Below, piece after piece: positions 45,881-57,432 of a stretch of DNA of 64,000 bases. Positions within the stretch are counted from its first letter, which is position 1. Each line of letters begins with the position of its first letter. Below the pieces are notes generated by a model, which worked only from the letters and a program-made list of their open reading frames with translations, was not told where the DNA came from and searched no databases. The stretch comes from Macrocystis pyrifera (lineage: Eukaryota > Sar > Phaeophyceae > Laminariales > Laminariaceae). The stretch is taken from positions 8,207,023 through 8,271,022 of the forward strand of contig JASSKH010000024.1 in the NCBI GenBank assembly GCA_031763025.1, written 5' to 3'. The translations under genes and the position numbers were made by a program.

Positions 45881-46856
45881 CTCCGCGCCATCGTCATCTC
45901 TCCCGGTGCCCCGCTTCCCCTTGATGATGCGGTTGTACGCGGCGATCCTGCTAGGATTTTTCGATATCGCGAAGAGGGTCTCCACCTCCTCCCTGCCGTA
46001 GTACCCGAGTATTGCTCCCGACCTCACAGACTGCGCGCTGAACGCCGCCGATAGCTTAAGGTTCGCCGCACAGCTCGGTATGGTTGAGGAGGAAGACACC
46101 GAGGGCGTGGGGGCGATACTCCTCCCACCCTCCCCCCCCGAAAAACGCGTCATCGTGGTACTACTATTTTCGTCCGACCCGGTCGGACGACCTCGGCGAC
46201 TCTCAAGAGTAGCCAGGGCCACTCGTCTGCGCTCGGCCTCCGCTCCCTGCCTAGCTGACGCCTCGGCTGAAGCTTGCATTGTATCTGGACCCTCTATCGA
46301 GTCACCCCCGCCACCCGCCGTGTTATCGTTGCTGTCCCCTGCGCCTACGATCCCCCTCTTGAAGTTCATACTCGAATCTATGAGCGAATCGGTCGGTAAA
46401 CGGGTCCCTGCGGTGGGTACCGCCACGGGGAGAGGGGTGGCGGCGGTGTGCGTCCTGCCACCTGGGAGTTTGTTTGAGGTTGTTGTCGTGTTGGTGTCGG
46501 AGTCTTTAGCGCAGCCGACGGTTACAGTGGATGCAGCGCCTGTTGCGGCGGCGGCGGTGTTGACGGTGGTGGTGGTGGTGGTGTTGGCGGTGGTTGTGAT
46601 GACGTCGGTAGTGGTGGTGTTGGTGTTGGTGATGGTGCTGGCGTTGGCGTTGTTGGCGTCGGCCGCTTTCGCAGTGGCGGCCGCCACCGCGGCCACCACG
46701 GCCGCCGCCATTGTCTGGTTGCCCGATGTTTCAGAAGGACGCTGGTACGTTCGTCTTCTTCCCACCTCTGCCAAGAGGCTGGCGGTCATCTCCTCGTGGA
46801 ACGGACGCACGCGAACCCCGTCGACAAGGAAACCCCACTCGGGGCTTTGGAACAGT
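45881..46856 (-). CDS. WD40/EF-hand gene exon, long low-complexity region
   Basis: 325 codons after a shared base. It opens LFQSPEWGFLVDGVRV, RPFHEEMTASLLAEVGRR, then Ala and Thr/Asn-rich runs, a Ser/Gly-rich part, and ends YYGREEVETLFAISKNP .. RIIKGKRGTGRDDDGAE. The acceptor is CGCGCAG (phase 2) and the donor GTGTGG (phase 0). The conserved-looking ends suggest that the middle is an expanded, disordered insert. Confidence 0.88.
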
Positions 46857-47349
46857 CTGCGCGTGGTTGGTTGACGAACAACCGTGAAACGGCGCAAAGG
46901 AGAAACGGCGAATCGGAGACAAACGTCATGCAACATCCTGCACGCCGTCGTTGCTGAGATGGGGTGTGCGGGGGTGAGGGTATGATAATCGACCGAACGA
47001 ATGACGCATCGGAGAGGCGGAGAAGCGGAGACGGTCCGTCATACCATTCTTCAACCCGATACTATCGTGGACCAGAAGCGGTGGAGATTGTGAGGTAACG
47101 GACGGGGAAGGAATGCATATATGGAGTAGTAAAATACAGATTGATGGACTGCTGCGGTCGGCGTCTGGATTCAAAGAGGTGTTGCCTGTTGACTTGAGAG
47201 GATAGTGCTCTCGTGCAGCATGTTACACCTTTGGCTTTATCTTCCGTTGGTTCTAAGGGGGATGGGCCTAACCAGAGTATGCATAGACCAACCATGCATG
47301 TAGTGGTTCACGGCATAGCGTGCGTCTGCCTGTGCCGTGATACCCTTGC

Positions 47350-47482
47350 CTTTGCTTCAGCTGGGAGTCCGACGCATTCGGAAGCGCAAATTGTCCTAGC
47401 ACCTCGCCGCCGATAGACCAAATTCGCTGGTAGCCGTCCTGATATTCCGTCCACACATACAGTAGATGCGCCGGATAACGGT
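47350..47482 (-). CDS. WD40 blade exon with GC donor
   Basis: It reads RYPAHLLYVWTEYQDGYQ, then RIWSIGGEVLGQFALPN and QLKQ: the D-G-x-x-R-I-W end of a WD40 repeat and the following strand. The 5' edge is either GATTTAG (phase 1) or ATATCAG at 47438 (phase 0). The 3' edge is AG|GCAAGG, a GC-AG intron; it alone gives phase 2, which matches the next exon exactly (..KQR-LFQSP..). Confidence 0.8.
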
Positions 47483-48039
47483 CTAAATCACATGATATCA
47501 TTTACAGAGTTAGGGGAACGGTGAGGATAGCTCTGTACGGCAAATGGACCGCCTCAGCAACCGAGGCCACAGTTCTGGGTCGCCCGTTTGCAACATTCTC
47601 CCCATGCGGCGGCTCCAACAATGCCACTATTGATACTCGCGCAACACAGCTGAAAACGAGGCGAATTAAAGTGCGTACTGTTGATCGCCGCCGTGAACAC
47701 ATGGTTTACTACTGTTGTACTCCCTGCTGCTGAGCATCGAGTACATGGGCTGCGTGGCGCTTTTTCCATATCAGAAACCAAAAGGCTGTCTACCGCGTTG
47801 TACCGTGCATATGTTTGGGTCCTACCATGCGTACAACTCGAAATTAGCATGCTATTTACTCGTGGCGCACAGAGAGCGTGACAACAAAGCGACGAAGGAG
47901 GAAATCAAAGGGTTGTATCTCGCGTATTGCTCGAGACATAGGTAGTTTAATACTAAGGAGGTCATGCTGTTGTCCGTGCCCTCACCTCCCCCAGAGAGAA
48001 AAAACAAGGGGGCTGGCTGCACGATCCTATTCTAGCGAC

Positions 48040-49149
48040 CGGGCCCGTGTGTCCTTGCCATAAGGCACTGGGTTCCCCCACATCCGGGAATAGCCGCGAG
48101 TTGTCTTCTTCCTCTTCTTCAAAGCCGCACATGTTGCCACCAACAGTGGATGGCACATCGGTCTTAGCTGCCCCCCCCCCCCCACCACCACCGCCACCGC
48201 CACCGCCACCACCACCATCACCAACATCAACACCACCACCACCACCATCACCACCACTACCACCATCAACCCCACTACCACCACCTCCACCACCGTCACC
48301 ACCGTTACCGCCACCCCCCTCGCCACAATCGCTGCCTTTGCCACCAACGGCACTACCACTATTACCGCCACCACCGCTGTTGTGCTTGCCTACCGCATCG
48401 ATTTCACCGCCGCTACTGCCGCCGCCGCTGCCGCCCCTGCCATTGCCACCGCCATCACCCGAGGCACCGTTTGCCGTACGGGTACCCTTAAAATGCCCGT
48501 CACGAGGGCTGCTGGTGATGTTGACGTCAAGGTCATTGGTCGTTCCATCCCCCCCGCGGACGCTGCTAGTACGCTCTCTATAACCGGTGTGGCTACCAGG
48601 GGTATGTCCACCGCCCTCGTTGCTGGTGGAGCCACTGGCGGCTGTAGTTGCGTTGCGAATGCTTCCCACGCCAACATTCGAGGAGGCGCTCGTCGCGCAG
48701 CCCCCCCCGGCTTGGGTGCTGCTGGTTGCGATGTTTTCGTTACCGCTGCTCGGAGGGGCTGTGGCGTTAGACCCTTGGATGCCCGCGGATGCTGATTGAA
48801 GAGGGAATACACACAATATGCGAGGGGTGAGGGGGGAGAGTAAGAGCGGCAGAGCCACTGGTAAGGGGCATTGCCTCGGCGAAGGCACACGGCGAACAGT
48901 GTTGGGCGAGTCAGGCATGCATGGCGGAGCCGACCGTAAAACTTCAAGCGCCGCCAGCCGCACAGGACTTACCTTACCAAACACATGATAGTACAACTCA
49001 AGTTTAGCCGCAGCACGCAGATCATCATTCTCAGTCACTGGGTCGTGTGCGCTGGGTTCCAGCCGTCGCTTACGATAGAGCGCACACTCGGGCCAATAGT
49101 CGATGCCCACTTTATGATCTAGATACTTCACGATATACGTATTCCTGAG
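48040..49149 (-). CDS. WD40/EF-hand gene exon(s), Gly/Ser-rich linker
   Basis: It starts LRNTYIVKYLDHKVGID, YWPECALYRKRRLEPSAHD and reaches YYHVFGK, where a strong donor GTAAGT occurs at 48972. The frame stays open beyond it into a long Ser/Asn/Thr and then Gly-rich stretch (SASAGIQGSNATAPPSS .. DGGGGGG), and ends CGFEEEEEDN, LWQGHTGP. Either it is one 1.1 kb exon or an intron lies at 48792-48972; splicing there changes frame, so the unspliced reading is preferred. GHTGP looks like the start of a WD40 repeat. The acceptor is CATACAG before 49149 (phase 0). Confidence 0.75.
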
Positions 49150-49345
49150 CTGTATGGTCTGGCTCGTGTTGCCGGATGGGAGCTGTGCAATATGTACGAT
49201 CTAGCTCATGTTTCCTGGAATCGATCTGTTCTATACAGATCCTGCACAGCATCTCTCAGCAGCAGGTCAGGATCTAGATGGTCCGGATCATGACCACTGC
49301 GAGGTGTGAAACCTTTGCTGAAACGAACAAGGTACAAACACCAAC

Positions 49346-49528
49346 CGGCTTGAGGCTGATCTTGGTGGTCAAGGAGTACGCGTTAAACGACGGCCAAAAC
49401 GCGGGGCACAAACTGTCCAGTACAGGCTTGTGCCTCAGATCTGGCAGCGGCGTGTTCGGTGACCGCAGGATGCCGTCCAGCGTCCAGCACGCCAGCCGAC
49501 CCCCCTCCGTCCCCAGAGCTATCCACAC
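49346..49528 (-). CDS. WD40 blade exon
   Basis: Sixty-one codons read VWIALGTEGGRLACWTLDG, ILRSPNTPLPDLRHKPV and ISLKP. The G-T-E-G-G-R-L-A-C-W pattern is a WD40 D strand. The acceptor is TTCAAG and the donor GTTGGT, both phase 0. Confidence 0.85.
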
Positions 49529-49689
49529 CTTGAACGTACGCAGTGGGCGCGTTCAGGAAAAGGGAGGTGGATAGATCAATACACACATGTTGTACTTCTT
49601 GCATTTCTCGGGAGAGCTGGAGGGACGGGGGTGATTACATTACTTCTGCGGATGAACGTACCCCTAACCGGCTCCTTCCGCTTCGGAAC

Positions 49690-50005
49690 GTGGGGGTAGG
49701 ATGCAATCAAGCGGTGGCGTTAGCGGTCGCCCCGGCGGACTGGCGGCTAACCTCAACTGCTACTAGCGTATGAGGGCCGGGGGTTCGTTTCCAGGCGGCT
49801 TCCCAAAAATTCAAAACAATTAGTTCATGTGACTTTTTATCATCTCGAAAAGCGCGAGAGCGCGAACTAAAAAACCTCGACGGCAAATCGTCGAACAGTG
49901 GGAATGCTGAACTCTGTGCGAGATAAAAATTAAGGCAGGGGGGAGAAGGGAAGAAACCCGTGGAGAGGGCTTGTCCAGAGAAGTGGATTGTAAAAGTGAT
50001 GCTTC
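49690..50005 (+). mobile_element. tRNA-headed SINE, copy 3 (diverged)
   Basis: The head GGTGGCGTTAGCGGTCG and GGGGGTTCGTTTCCAG are A- and B-box-like. The body (GAAAAGCGCGAGAGCG, AGTGGGAATGCTGAAC, GGGCTTGTCCAGA) matches the other two copies in inverse orientation. It lies in an intron of the WD40 gene. Confidence 0.65.
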
Positions 50006-50417
50006 AAGTAAAAATGTGTGGGGCAGACGTACTGCTACTGTGCACACTGCATGGTCGCGGTCTTGGTAGAACCGCTGTTTAGCGGGCGCTTAAGACTGCC
50101 AACAGACCACGTACAATGATGACGGAATGCGAACACTCGGAGTGGAACATGAACACCGAGAGCGGAAACATGATCACCGATAACGGAACACAACACTGCG
50201 CGTGGAACACAAAGCACTGAGGCACACACCCAGAATATAACGTAAAAGCACCGTGAACGGATTGTCAACCCAGAGAAAATGCTACCAACACTAAGAAACT
50301 CCAGGTAGAACATTAGGGTTAAGAACAACGGATCATAAACACTGCGAACGGAACATCAGAGCGCTGATAGCTGAGCATACGAACTGAAACAGGTGCAAGC
50401 AGAAGAGGCAGTACACC

Positions 50418-50543
50418 GCACCTCTCCTTCTTCGCACTCTCGCCCTGCTCCTCCCCCGGCAGCGCTTGGGGCCGACACTCGTTCGCGGGGCGATTGCCCA
50501 TGTTCAGTTGCCCCTTCCTCTCCTTCGCTGCTGTCGCTACCGT
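50418..50543 (-). CDS. possible acidic exon
   Basis: The - strand frame reads GSDSSEGEEGATEHGQSP and GEEQGESAKKER after a CAACAG acceptor (phase 1). Composition is exon-like, but it would not fit between the phase 0 edges at 50832 and 49528 without another change. It may be an alternative exon. Confidence 0.28.
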
Positions 50544-50831
50544 CTGTTGATCGAGCGGGGGGCAGGTGGGTAGAGTAGGGAATAGTTGATGCATGCTGCT
50601 GCAGGGGTGTAAGCTGCATTTTTTCTGAGACTCCACGCTTGAGAAGCTGAGCTTTGTATCTCGTTCGCCCATGGCTCCTTTTACGAAACCAATAAGCCAA
50701 CTCTTCATCCGATGAGGAACTAACCCCATGACCTACCACTGTAAGTAGTCTGATTGGAAATATAAGGGTGATTTTTGAGCTTATGGTTGCCATCGAAACA
50801 TACCTAATATTTTCGATCATGACTGGTATAC

Positions 50832-51061
50832 GCTTCGGTCGTTGTCGTCGTCCTCGTCTTTTTTTATCTTCAAAGCCAACAGTATGCCTGTTTCAGTCTG
50901 CCCCGCGGGGGGCACCGGCTCCTTCGACCGCCGCACGACCTTCCGCGGCTGCTGCGCGGCAACAGCGGTGCCACGCTTGCCCACCACACGGCAGGCAGCG
51001 CTCGGCGTGACCAATCGAAGTGGAATAAAAACGAGGTGCTGGGTATGATAGTTCTTCGGGG
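50832..51061 (-). CDS. WD40/EF-hand gene exon
   Basis: Seventy-six codons after a shared codon read PKNYHTQHLVFIPLRLVT, VVGKRGTAVAAQQPRKVV, QTETGILLALKIKKDEDD and DNDRS. The acceptor CCTTAG (phase 1) was chosen because it matches the preceding mini-exon; the donor is GTATAC (phase 0). Likely part of a WD40 blade with a basic/acidic insert. Confidence 0.75.
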
Positions 51062-51300
51062 CTAAGGAGCCTCCCCCCGTCCGTCAAACATATTTTGGCC
51101 AAAACAATTTGCTAAACCTCTGTCGCAGCACGCGTCTTGCAACCATTTTGGTTCAACGTCAAACCTTGTGAAAAATAAGGTAGAAAACTTCTTAAAAAAC
51201 GAGGAGACCCGCCCGCAAAAAAACAATAGGTGCTCGTACTTACTCCTTTCGTAGCAGTGCGTCGTGTGTCTTGTATGCAACCCGCAAAACCCACCCCTAC

Positions 51301-51333
51301 CTTCAGAAAAAACTATCGTGCGCTTTCCAGACG
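51301..51333 (-). CDS. WD40/EF-hand gene mini-exon (33 bp)
   Basis: It reads SGKRTIVFSE with phase 1 on both sides. The acceptor is AATTTAG and the donor GTAGGG. SGKRTIVFSE is a plausible WD40 C-D strand, and the phase fits both neighbours, but the exon is very short. Confidence 0.6.
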
Positions 51334-51566
51334 CTAAATTAATGCAGTCGGAAAAAGTGACCAACACGATGTTTTTACCACAAGTAAGTGTTCTTGCCAA
51401 TTGGGTTGGGTAGCTCGTGTTGGGTCGGTTGGCAAACAGAGCAACTTCTGATTCACCCTGTTCGACCAGTCAACTCTGCTTTTGTGTGTCGGTTTAAAAT
51501 TTCTTCACAACTCAGCCAAATTGGATCATCGCAGCCATCCTACTGCTTACTGAAACTCAAGTCTGT

Positions 51567-51680
51567 TAACCCTCTCGGAAGAACAGTCCCGTTTTGGGGA
51601 CAAATCGCTCAAATTCGAAGTACATACAGTATTAATAGTTTGTCCCGAAAACGGAAGTGCAGGCCTAAAGGGCATGGTCG
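51567..51680. repeat. family C palindromic element, copy 4
   Basis: CAGTCCCGTTTTGGGGACAA, and the inverse TTGTCCCGAAAACGGAAGTG, around an AT-rich core. Confidence 0.75.
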
Positions 51681-51730
51681 ATTAATTTCACCCACCCCTA
51701 CCCTCTCACAATCGTCTTGTTCCGCTATAC

Positions 51731-51905
51731 CTGCACAGGACGGTTCTTGATCGGGGGTCCTGGGCGGGGCAGGGGTCTGGTCCAGTCGCAGAACTCCGAG
51801 GGAGTTCAAGGCGTCCATCGGAAGTCCAAGAGCCCGACCGGGAACGCTGAGCTTGGCGAAGCAGGCCATCTTCAAGGTCTCCATGTCCAGGTGCCACAGA
51901 CACAC
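51731..51905 (-). CDS. WD40 blade exon
   Basis: Fifty-eight codons and one base read VCLWHLDMETLKMACFAK, LSVPGRALGLPMDALNSL and TPAPPRTPDQEPSCA. VCLWHLDMET is a textbook WD40 strand end. The acceptor is GAAAG (phase 0) and the donor GTATAG (phase 1). Confidence 0.9.
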
Positions 51906-51939
51906 CTTTCATGTCGATGCGGTTGCTGTTTGTTTTGGT

Positions 51940-52203
51940 TGTTGCTTCTTGTTGTTGTTGTTGTTGTTGTTGTTGTTGGTAGTGGAGTTGTTGTTGTTTC
52001 GGTTGTTGTGGTGGTCGTGGTGTTGCTGCTGTTGGTTGTGGGTGTTGGTGGTGCTGGTGTTATTATTGTTTTATAGTCGTTGTGTTAATAGTTGTTATTG
52101 TTCTTGTTCCTGGTGTTTGTTGTGGTTGCTGGTGGTGTTGGTGTTGTTCGTTATTGTTGTTGCGGTCGTTGGTGCTGTTTGCTTTGTTGTTGTCATTGCC
52201 GCT

Positions 52204-52235
<32 letters not shown>

Positions 52236-52294
52236 CGCTGCTGGTTGTTGTTGCTGCTGCTGCTGGTTGTTGTTGTTGTTGTTGCTGCTGCTGG

Positions 52295-52325
<31 letters not shown>

Positions 52326-52477
52326 CTGTGTTTAGTTGTTGTGTTGTTGCTGCTGTTGCTGCTGCTGTTGTTGTTGTTGTTGTTGTGGTCGGCGGTGTGG
52401 TGGCATGGATTGCTGTTGTTGATGCTGTTGGTGTGGTTGTTGTTGGTGGTGTTGGTGCTGTTGTGTGCGTTTAGTTG

Positions 52478-52521
<44 letters not shown>

Positions 52522-52560
52522 TTGTTGCGGTTGGCGGCGGTGTTGGTTGCGTTGGTGGCG
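51940..52560 (+). repeat. (TTG)n/(CTG)n imperfect array
   Basis: A long T/G-rich region of GTT, GCT and GGT triplets. Val/Leu/Cys-rich frames in all + frames are repeat artefacts. It lies between two WD40 exons that are on the other strand. Confidence 0.9.
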
Positions 52561-52797
52561 TTGGTTGCTATAGCTGTTGGTGTGGTTGTTGTTGGTGTTG
52601 GTGTTGCTGGTTATTGTTGATGCCGTCATTGCGGTTGCCGTTGTTGTTGTGGCAGCTGCTGTGGTGTCGGCTGTGGCTGTGGCTGTGGCCGTGGCCGTGG
52701 CTGTGGTTTCGTGGTCTCAGTTTGTGATTGTGGTTTTGGAGGTCATCGTTCCTTTCACAAATTACAAGAGAGAACAAAGGCCCTGAGGTATACGCAC

Positions 52798-52956
52798 TCT
52801 ACTGCTGTAGTACCTTAAACTAATTGTTTCTTCGCCCCGCATCTCCTCATCATCGTCAAACTGCTGTACTTGATAGATTTCCCTGAAAACACCACGACGA
52901 AAACCGATAGACGGAGCAACCCCCGGCACTGCAAGTTGGTTGCCCTGCTGCTGCTG
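52798..52956 (-). CDS. WD40/EF-hand gene exon
   Basis: It reads QQQQGNQLAVPGVAPSIG, FRRGVFREIYQVQQFDDD and EETISLRYYSSR. Joined to the next exon it gives LRYYSSR-VCLWHLD, a continuous WD40 strand pair. The donor is GTGCGT (phase 0). The start is either after GCGAG (52956, phase 0) or GGCAG (52973, phase 1); phase 0 fits exon 54681. Confidence 0.7.
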
Positions 52957-53019
52957 CTCGCTTGGCGCTGCTCCTGCCAGCATCACCGTTGTAACCGCAG
53001 CCGTTAGCCCCAAACGTGA

Positions 53020-53290
53020 ATCGGACCCCCCCCCCCTGCATAACGTGGCCATAAAATGAACCTTGTAGATACGTGATGCGTTGAATAATGCATGCAGCAT
53101 GTCCCACAAGATGTCGATCACCCCTCGATTCGGTATGGTGTGCTACAGTGTTCAACGTCTCCATCCATAGGTTAGTTTTGCGTGCGCATTGTGCGGGGGG
53201 GTGTACTCGATATCATGCATGTCGGTAGTCATTATGACCATGGACCCCTTTTTCAGGGGGGGAGGGGTCCCGGCCACCTGTGCCCAGTCA
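53020..53290. repeat. family G element, copy 5, with a family A tail fragment
   Basis: CCCCCCCCCTGCATAACGTGG and the inverse GCGCATTGTGCGGGGGG border the element. At 53200-53260 the sequence continues TGTACTCGATATCATGCATG, the family A 3' end on the - strand, sharing the same G run. Confidence 0.6.
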
Positions 53291-53635
53291 GGGAAAACAG
53301 TTTTCTTCTAATTTTCTGTATCGATCCCGCTTTTACATGAACTATTAATATTACTTGGTACTTTATTTTGGTGATGATGCACTCGTAGGGGTACCGCTCT
53401 GTCCGGAATCGATAGGAGGATCGTTTGGGTTAAAGGAAATACTGTATACCCAAACGGTCCTTAAATGGCCAGTGCACAACACAAGGGCAACTTTTAGACC
53501 CCAACTTGATGTCTCAATACCCACTGTCGAGGACACAAAAGGAAAGGGGAGAAGTCCCGCAAGAGGAGCCAACCTCAAAGCATCGATTGGGGTTTGTATT
53601 CGTACACGCAAGGGTCATGCCACTGGGGAGAAGGC

Positions 53636-53990
53636 GGGGGGGGGGGGGGGGCGGGGGGGGTACTCGATATTGTGCATGGCCGCAGTCGTATGACCAAAGA
53701 CTCTCGCATCCCTACAGAGCCGTGACGGAGCACGTCGGGTTTGACCGATCAGACACATATTGCTCGCATCAAGCGCGTAGCGCCGTGAGGTGTTTGGCGA
53801 GTCGCATGAGGGATGAGCTGCATCCTACTAAGAACTGCTTGTTAGGCAGACTTGCATATGGACGACAGCTTCAACGAGGTAACTTAATTTCCAGTGTGGC
53901 CACTTCGGGGGGCGTGTACTCGTTATCACGCATGGCCGTCGTCGTATGAGCGTAGATCCTGGCATCCCCACAATGCCCGGGCGGAGCACA
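53636..53990 (-). mobile_element. family A repeats, one partial plus one tail fragment
   Basis: A G run, TACTCGATATTGTGCATGGC, GACGGAGCACGTCGGG and GGATGAGCTGCATCCTAC make a half-length copy to about 53905. A second tail (GTACTCGTTATCACGCATGG) begins at about 53910. Both are inverted relative to the copy at 3370. Confidence 0.7.
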
Positions 53991-54680
53991 CACCCACACA
54001 ATTATGACTGATTGCTCACAGACTCCTCAGCTGAAAGTTGTCACACTGGACGGACCGTCACGGCGTACAGGTGTGGTGCCTTGCAGGGGTCGTGCCTTTT
54101 TCTCTGAGCTATGGACAGGCCCTTAAGGAGCTCAGTTATCATAACCCGGAACATGACGTCGAGAAAAAATGTTCTCGCGTAACCCGACCCACAGTTCTCC
54201 TCCGCTACTGCTGCAGCCCTAAAACAAACACACATATCAAGAATGAAGTTATCCTGTGTACCAACCGGTGCCAGGGTAGTTGCTCACTTTTGAGGAGCTC
54301 AATTCGTCAGGAAAAGGGTGAGCCAAAAAGTGCACCCCGTACATGGTGGGATAAGTCGTGTATATATATACCAGGTGTACTACTACAGCAGTACCAGTTT
54401 GAACGGAATACAACCCCAGTTTGATCTTCGTATTAGAGCCGAAAAGCCGTCACCGGGGCTTATGCCCCCGGTCGGAGTTGTAGTTTTTTTTGTTTGGTTT
54501 TCGGTATCGTATCGAAGTCGATTGTCGTTCGATATCCAAACACTACTGTAGTGTGCACTCCTACTGTGTAGCATATACGCATATTAAGCACCCACCCTCG
54601 AAAGGTCTCCTAGGACGATGATAGAATAGCGGTCCAAAAAAAAACGCCAGCCCCGTTGACGGCTCTCCCGCGCTCTGCAC

Positions 54681-54725
54681 AGCCGCCGCGATATAATCGA
54701 GATGCTGGAACCCGAGCACCTGAAT
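54681..54725 (-). CDS. WD40/EF-hand gene exon (short)
   Basis: It reads IQVLGFQHLDYIAAA. The acceptor is TTGGCAG and the donor GTGCAG, both phase 0. The frame remains open further (QSAGEPSTGLAFF), so the 3' edge is not certain. HLDYIAAA resembles a WD40 B strand. Confidence 0.6.
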
Positions 54726-54964
54726 CTGCCAATTGTCACGTATATGCCGGAAGTATACAAGTAAGGGAGTCCGAATAGTGCATAGCTGGGGTACCCGGCT
54801 CATTTTACAGATATTGGGGGTGAGTGCGCTCTTTTTTTTTTCGAGCGGGCCTTGTGTGAGACGCAGTGTAGTGTACGGGTCTCGTGTGCCCACACGGGTC
54901 TGGCCGAAAAGAAGAACGGGACACGTGGGAAAACGTAACGACAGTTCCTCTCGCACGCGGTTGG

Positions 54965-55130
54965 TAGGGTGTTGGTCAACGGCTCTGGGTCAACAGCTTT
55001 CTTTGGTCAACGGATCCGATCAACACGGCTCCGGCTAATGACTTCAGTCAACGGCTCCGCCCAACGGCTGCGGCCAACGGCTGTGCCCAACGGCTCTGAT
55101 CAGACGGCTCCGATCAACGGCCACCCACCT
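54965..55130 (+). repeat. CAACGGCTCCG minisatellite
   Basis: About eleven units of 11-16 bp are built on GTCAACGGCTC(C/T)G. Intronic. Confidence 0.85.
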
Positions 55131-55374
55131 CTGCAGAGCTTGCGCAACAGGTGACGATCTTGCTGAGACGATAGGAGTACGCCATGGCCGCCACAGGGTT
55201 TCCACGTCCGTGGACTTCTCTCAACTTCCGCAGCTATCAGAAGAGACCAGGGACCGAAGGAAAGGAAAAGGTACGAGCGGAGGGCATTATTAACGTCGTT
55301 GAAGGGGGGTGTACTCATTGTCATGCCCCTACAGTACGGTAGGGGAGAGAGTCATGTCTCTGCAGTGCGGAACG

Positions 55375-55620
55375 GGGAGGGGGGGGAGGTGTACTCATGT
55401 CGTGTATGACCGTAGTCGTAGGTTCGTAGACCCTCGCCTGCGTACAATGCCTGGATGGCGCATCTCCATTTTTCACCGACCTTTCAGATATCGGCTTGCA
55501 TCAAGCGTGAAGCCCAGTGAGATGTTCGGCGAAAAGTCTCTTGCAGGGTGAGCTGCACCGTACTAAACATCACTTGTGAGGCGGAATACGTCGCACCTTG
55601 TGCGTACTTTCTAGTATATG
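55375..55620 (-). mobile_element. family A repeat, diverged and truncated
   Basis: A G-rich start, TGTACTCATGTCGTGTATG, CCGTAGTCGTAGG and GTGAGCTGCACCGTACTAA; the match fades after 55620. Confidence 0.6.
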
Positions 55621-55993
55621 GATCATAGCGAGCGCTGAACGAATTGGCGGGGCGGCGGGGGGGGGGGGGGGGGTGAGAGGGGGGTGCCGACTAAGGGGCA
55701 ACATTGCAAGCATTGGGATTACGTTTTGAGCGTAAAACGTTTGTGGCCGACAAGTCTCGCCACCTGAATAAACTGCCGTAGAGAGCGTTCAGTAGCACAG
55801 AGGCGCAATCGCGTTTCAGTGCCCGTTCTCTCTCAACAACGGTAAGGGTTCTAAGAGTTCATCATTGGGTATTTCATAAGGCTCTCTCTAGACTAAAATC
55901 TCTTCGAAAACACCCCTAAGTTGTTCGGCGTTGGGAACCATTTCCGTTTCCTGGAAAAAATCGAGCGCTGAGAAAGGATCGCGCACTCACTAC

Positions 55994-56070
55994 CTGCACC
56001 TGTGCCGACTCGACCCGCTTTTCGGCAGCCACCAACCAATGCGATTGCGATCCCCTGTATTCGCGCCGTC
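55994..56070 (-). CDS. WD40/EF-hand gene exon
   Basis: Twenty-five codons after a shared codon read RREYRGSQSHWLVAAEKR, VESAQVQ. The acceptor is GCACAG (phase 1) and the donor GTAGTG (phase 0), matching 56821 and 54725. The second acceptor GAATACAG would break the phase. Confidence 0.68.
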
Positions 56071-56274
56071 CTGTGCAATCAAATCTGTTTCGCGCCTTCG
56101 TACAGCCTATGGAGAAGAGAGCATGTTCACGCTTCGTGTATACAAGTAACTGGTACGTGTTTTCTCACAATGCCTTTTTTGGGGGGGTTGAGATGTACAG
56201 CTTCTCCATAAGATAAAGGAAAGCTGAGAAAACAAATGGTAGCTACAACGCGGTCTTGACGCGTAGATCTCCTC

Positions 56275-56360
56275 GACGTTTTTAGGACTGCAGTCTCGTT
56301 TTCGGAGCAGACTGCTCGGAATTTGAGTGACTTATCCCCGAAACGGTACTGCAGCCCTAA
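56275..56360. repeat. family C palindromic element, copy 5
   Basis: GGACTGCAGTCTCGTTTTCG, and the inverse CCGAAACGGTACTGCAGCCC, around AT-rich sequence. Confidence 0.75.
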
Positions 56361-56820
56361 AACGGTTCTTAGTCCCTTTAGTAATGTACTGTACATGTGC
56401 CCAAATTTGACTCAAATTTCAAGCATTTTCTGCCCACAGCGGGAGTGTGCGGTCCACTAGGGGGGCCTCGGAAGGTCTCGTAGGTGATATGCACCCTTTG
56501 AAGCAGCACGTGTCGAAGACGACCACCCAAATAAAACCCTCAGCAAGAGAATTTATTCAATATGCAGCAGCATACGACAGGTGTTAAGAAGCAGGGAGTT
56601 GACAATTTCAGACTACGACATGATTTCTTCATTTTTTTACTCACGAAGTTACAGCTAGGAGGTTGTGCTCAGCGAAGGGACGACACTCTAAATCCGTCTA
56701 GCATAGCCGTTCAGAGCCTATGCTCAACGTTGACATCACAATAAACCGCTGCTATTAGTAGGCACATCTACCCTGCGTAGCTCAACCACATTCCTCCTTC
56801 TACAGTAGCTTGACATCCAC

Positions 56821-56950
56821 CTACACGCCTCGCTGACAATGCGGTCACCTCCTTGAGCTTGCACTGTATCTCGCTCGTGATGACCACCGTCCCATGGTAG
56901 TCGACCGAAATGACCACCTTCGTGTTTTTGCAGTACGCGATTTGCATCAC
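56821..56950 (-). CDS. WD40 blade exon
   Basis: Forty-three codons and one base read VMQIAYCKNTKVVISVDY, HGTVVITSEIQCKLKEVT and ARRV. The acceptor is GAGCAG (phase 0) and the donor GTGGAT (phase 1). Joined to the previous exon it gives HPHAAE-VMQIAYCKNT, the classical H-x-x-x-V-x-x-I start of a WD40 repeat. Confidence 0.88.
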
Positions 56951-57432
56951 CTGCTCAATCGCGCAGAACACCAGGGACAACGTGAGTAACCACCCAAATT
57001 TCGTGCCAAAAGATAACCCTGTTGGGTCGCCGGAACAGCGACGAAAACAATGATAACGCTGGTGCTGTCAACCGTCCACGAGAAGTGTGAGCGCCCCAAC
57101 AGCACGGGTGCAGGACCCTGCCGCTGTAACTCGACGATTTGTTCGGCGCGGGGAGCAGCAGCAGCAAGATCCTATTGTAACTCGAGCACCAGTTTGTATC
57201 ATGCCCCGTTCACGCAGCGGGCGCTGTAATTAAACAACATCATTTTTTTATCGCCGATTTCCCCTCTCTGAGTCCCCAGAAGGTCCACCCATTTATCAAG
57301 GAAGCATCCCACGAACGCCGAGTCTGCTACAAGGAGATCCGGCTTCCAGACTAAGAGGCGTTCCGCGATAGGGGTTGTATTTTTGTTTTGAGCCGAAACG
57401 TTGCTCACGAACGAAATCATGGGGACACCAAC

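Noticed and set aside
48390..48947. Alternative - strand frame (Pro/Ala-rich) in the Gly/Ser linker exon
   Set aside because: It would arise from splicing at 48972/48791, but the other frame is longer, uninterrupted and has better codon-like composition; it remains a minor alternative.
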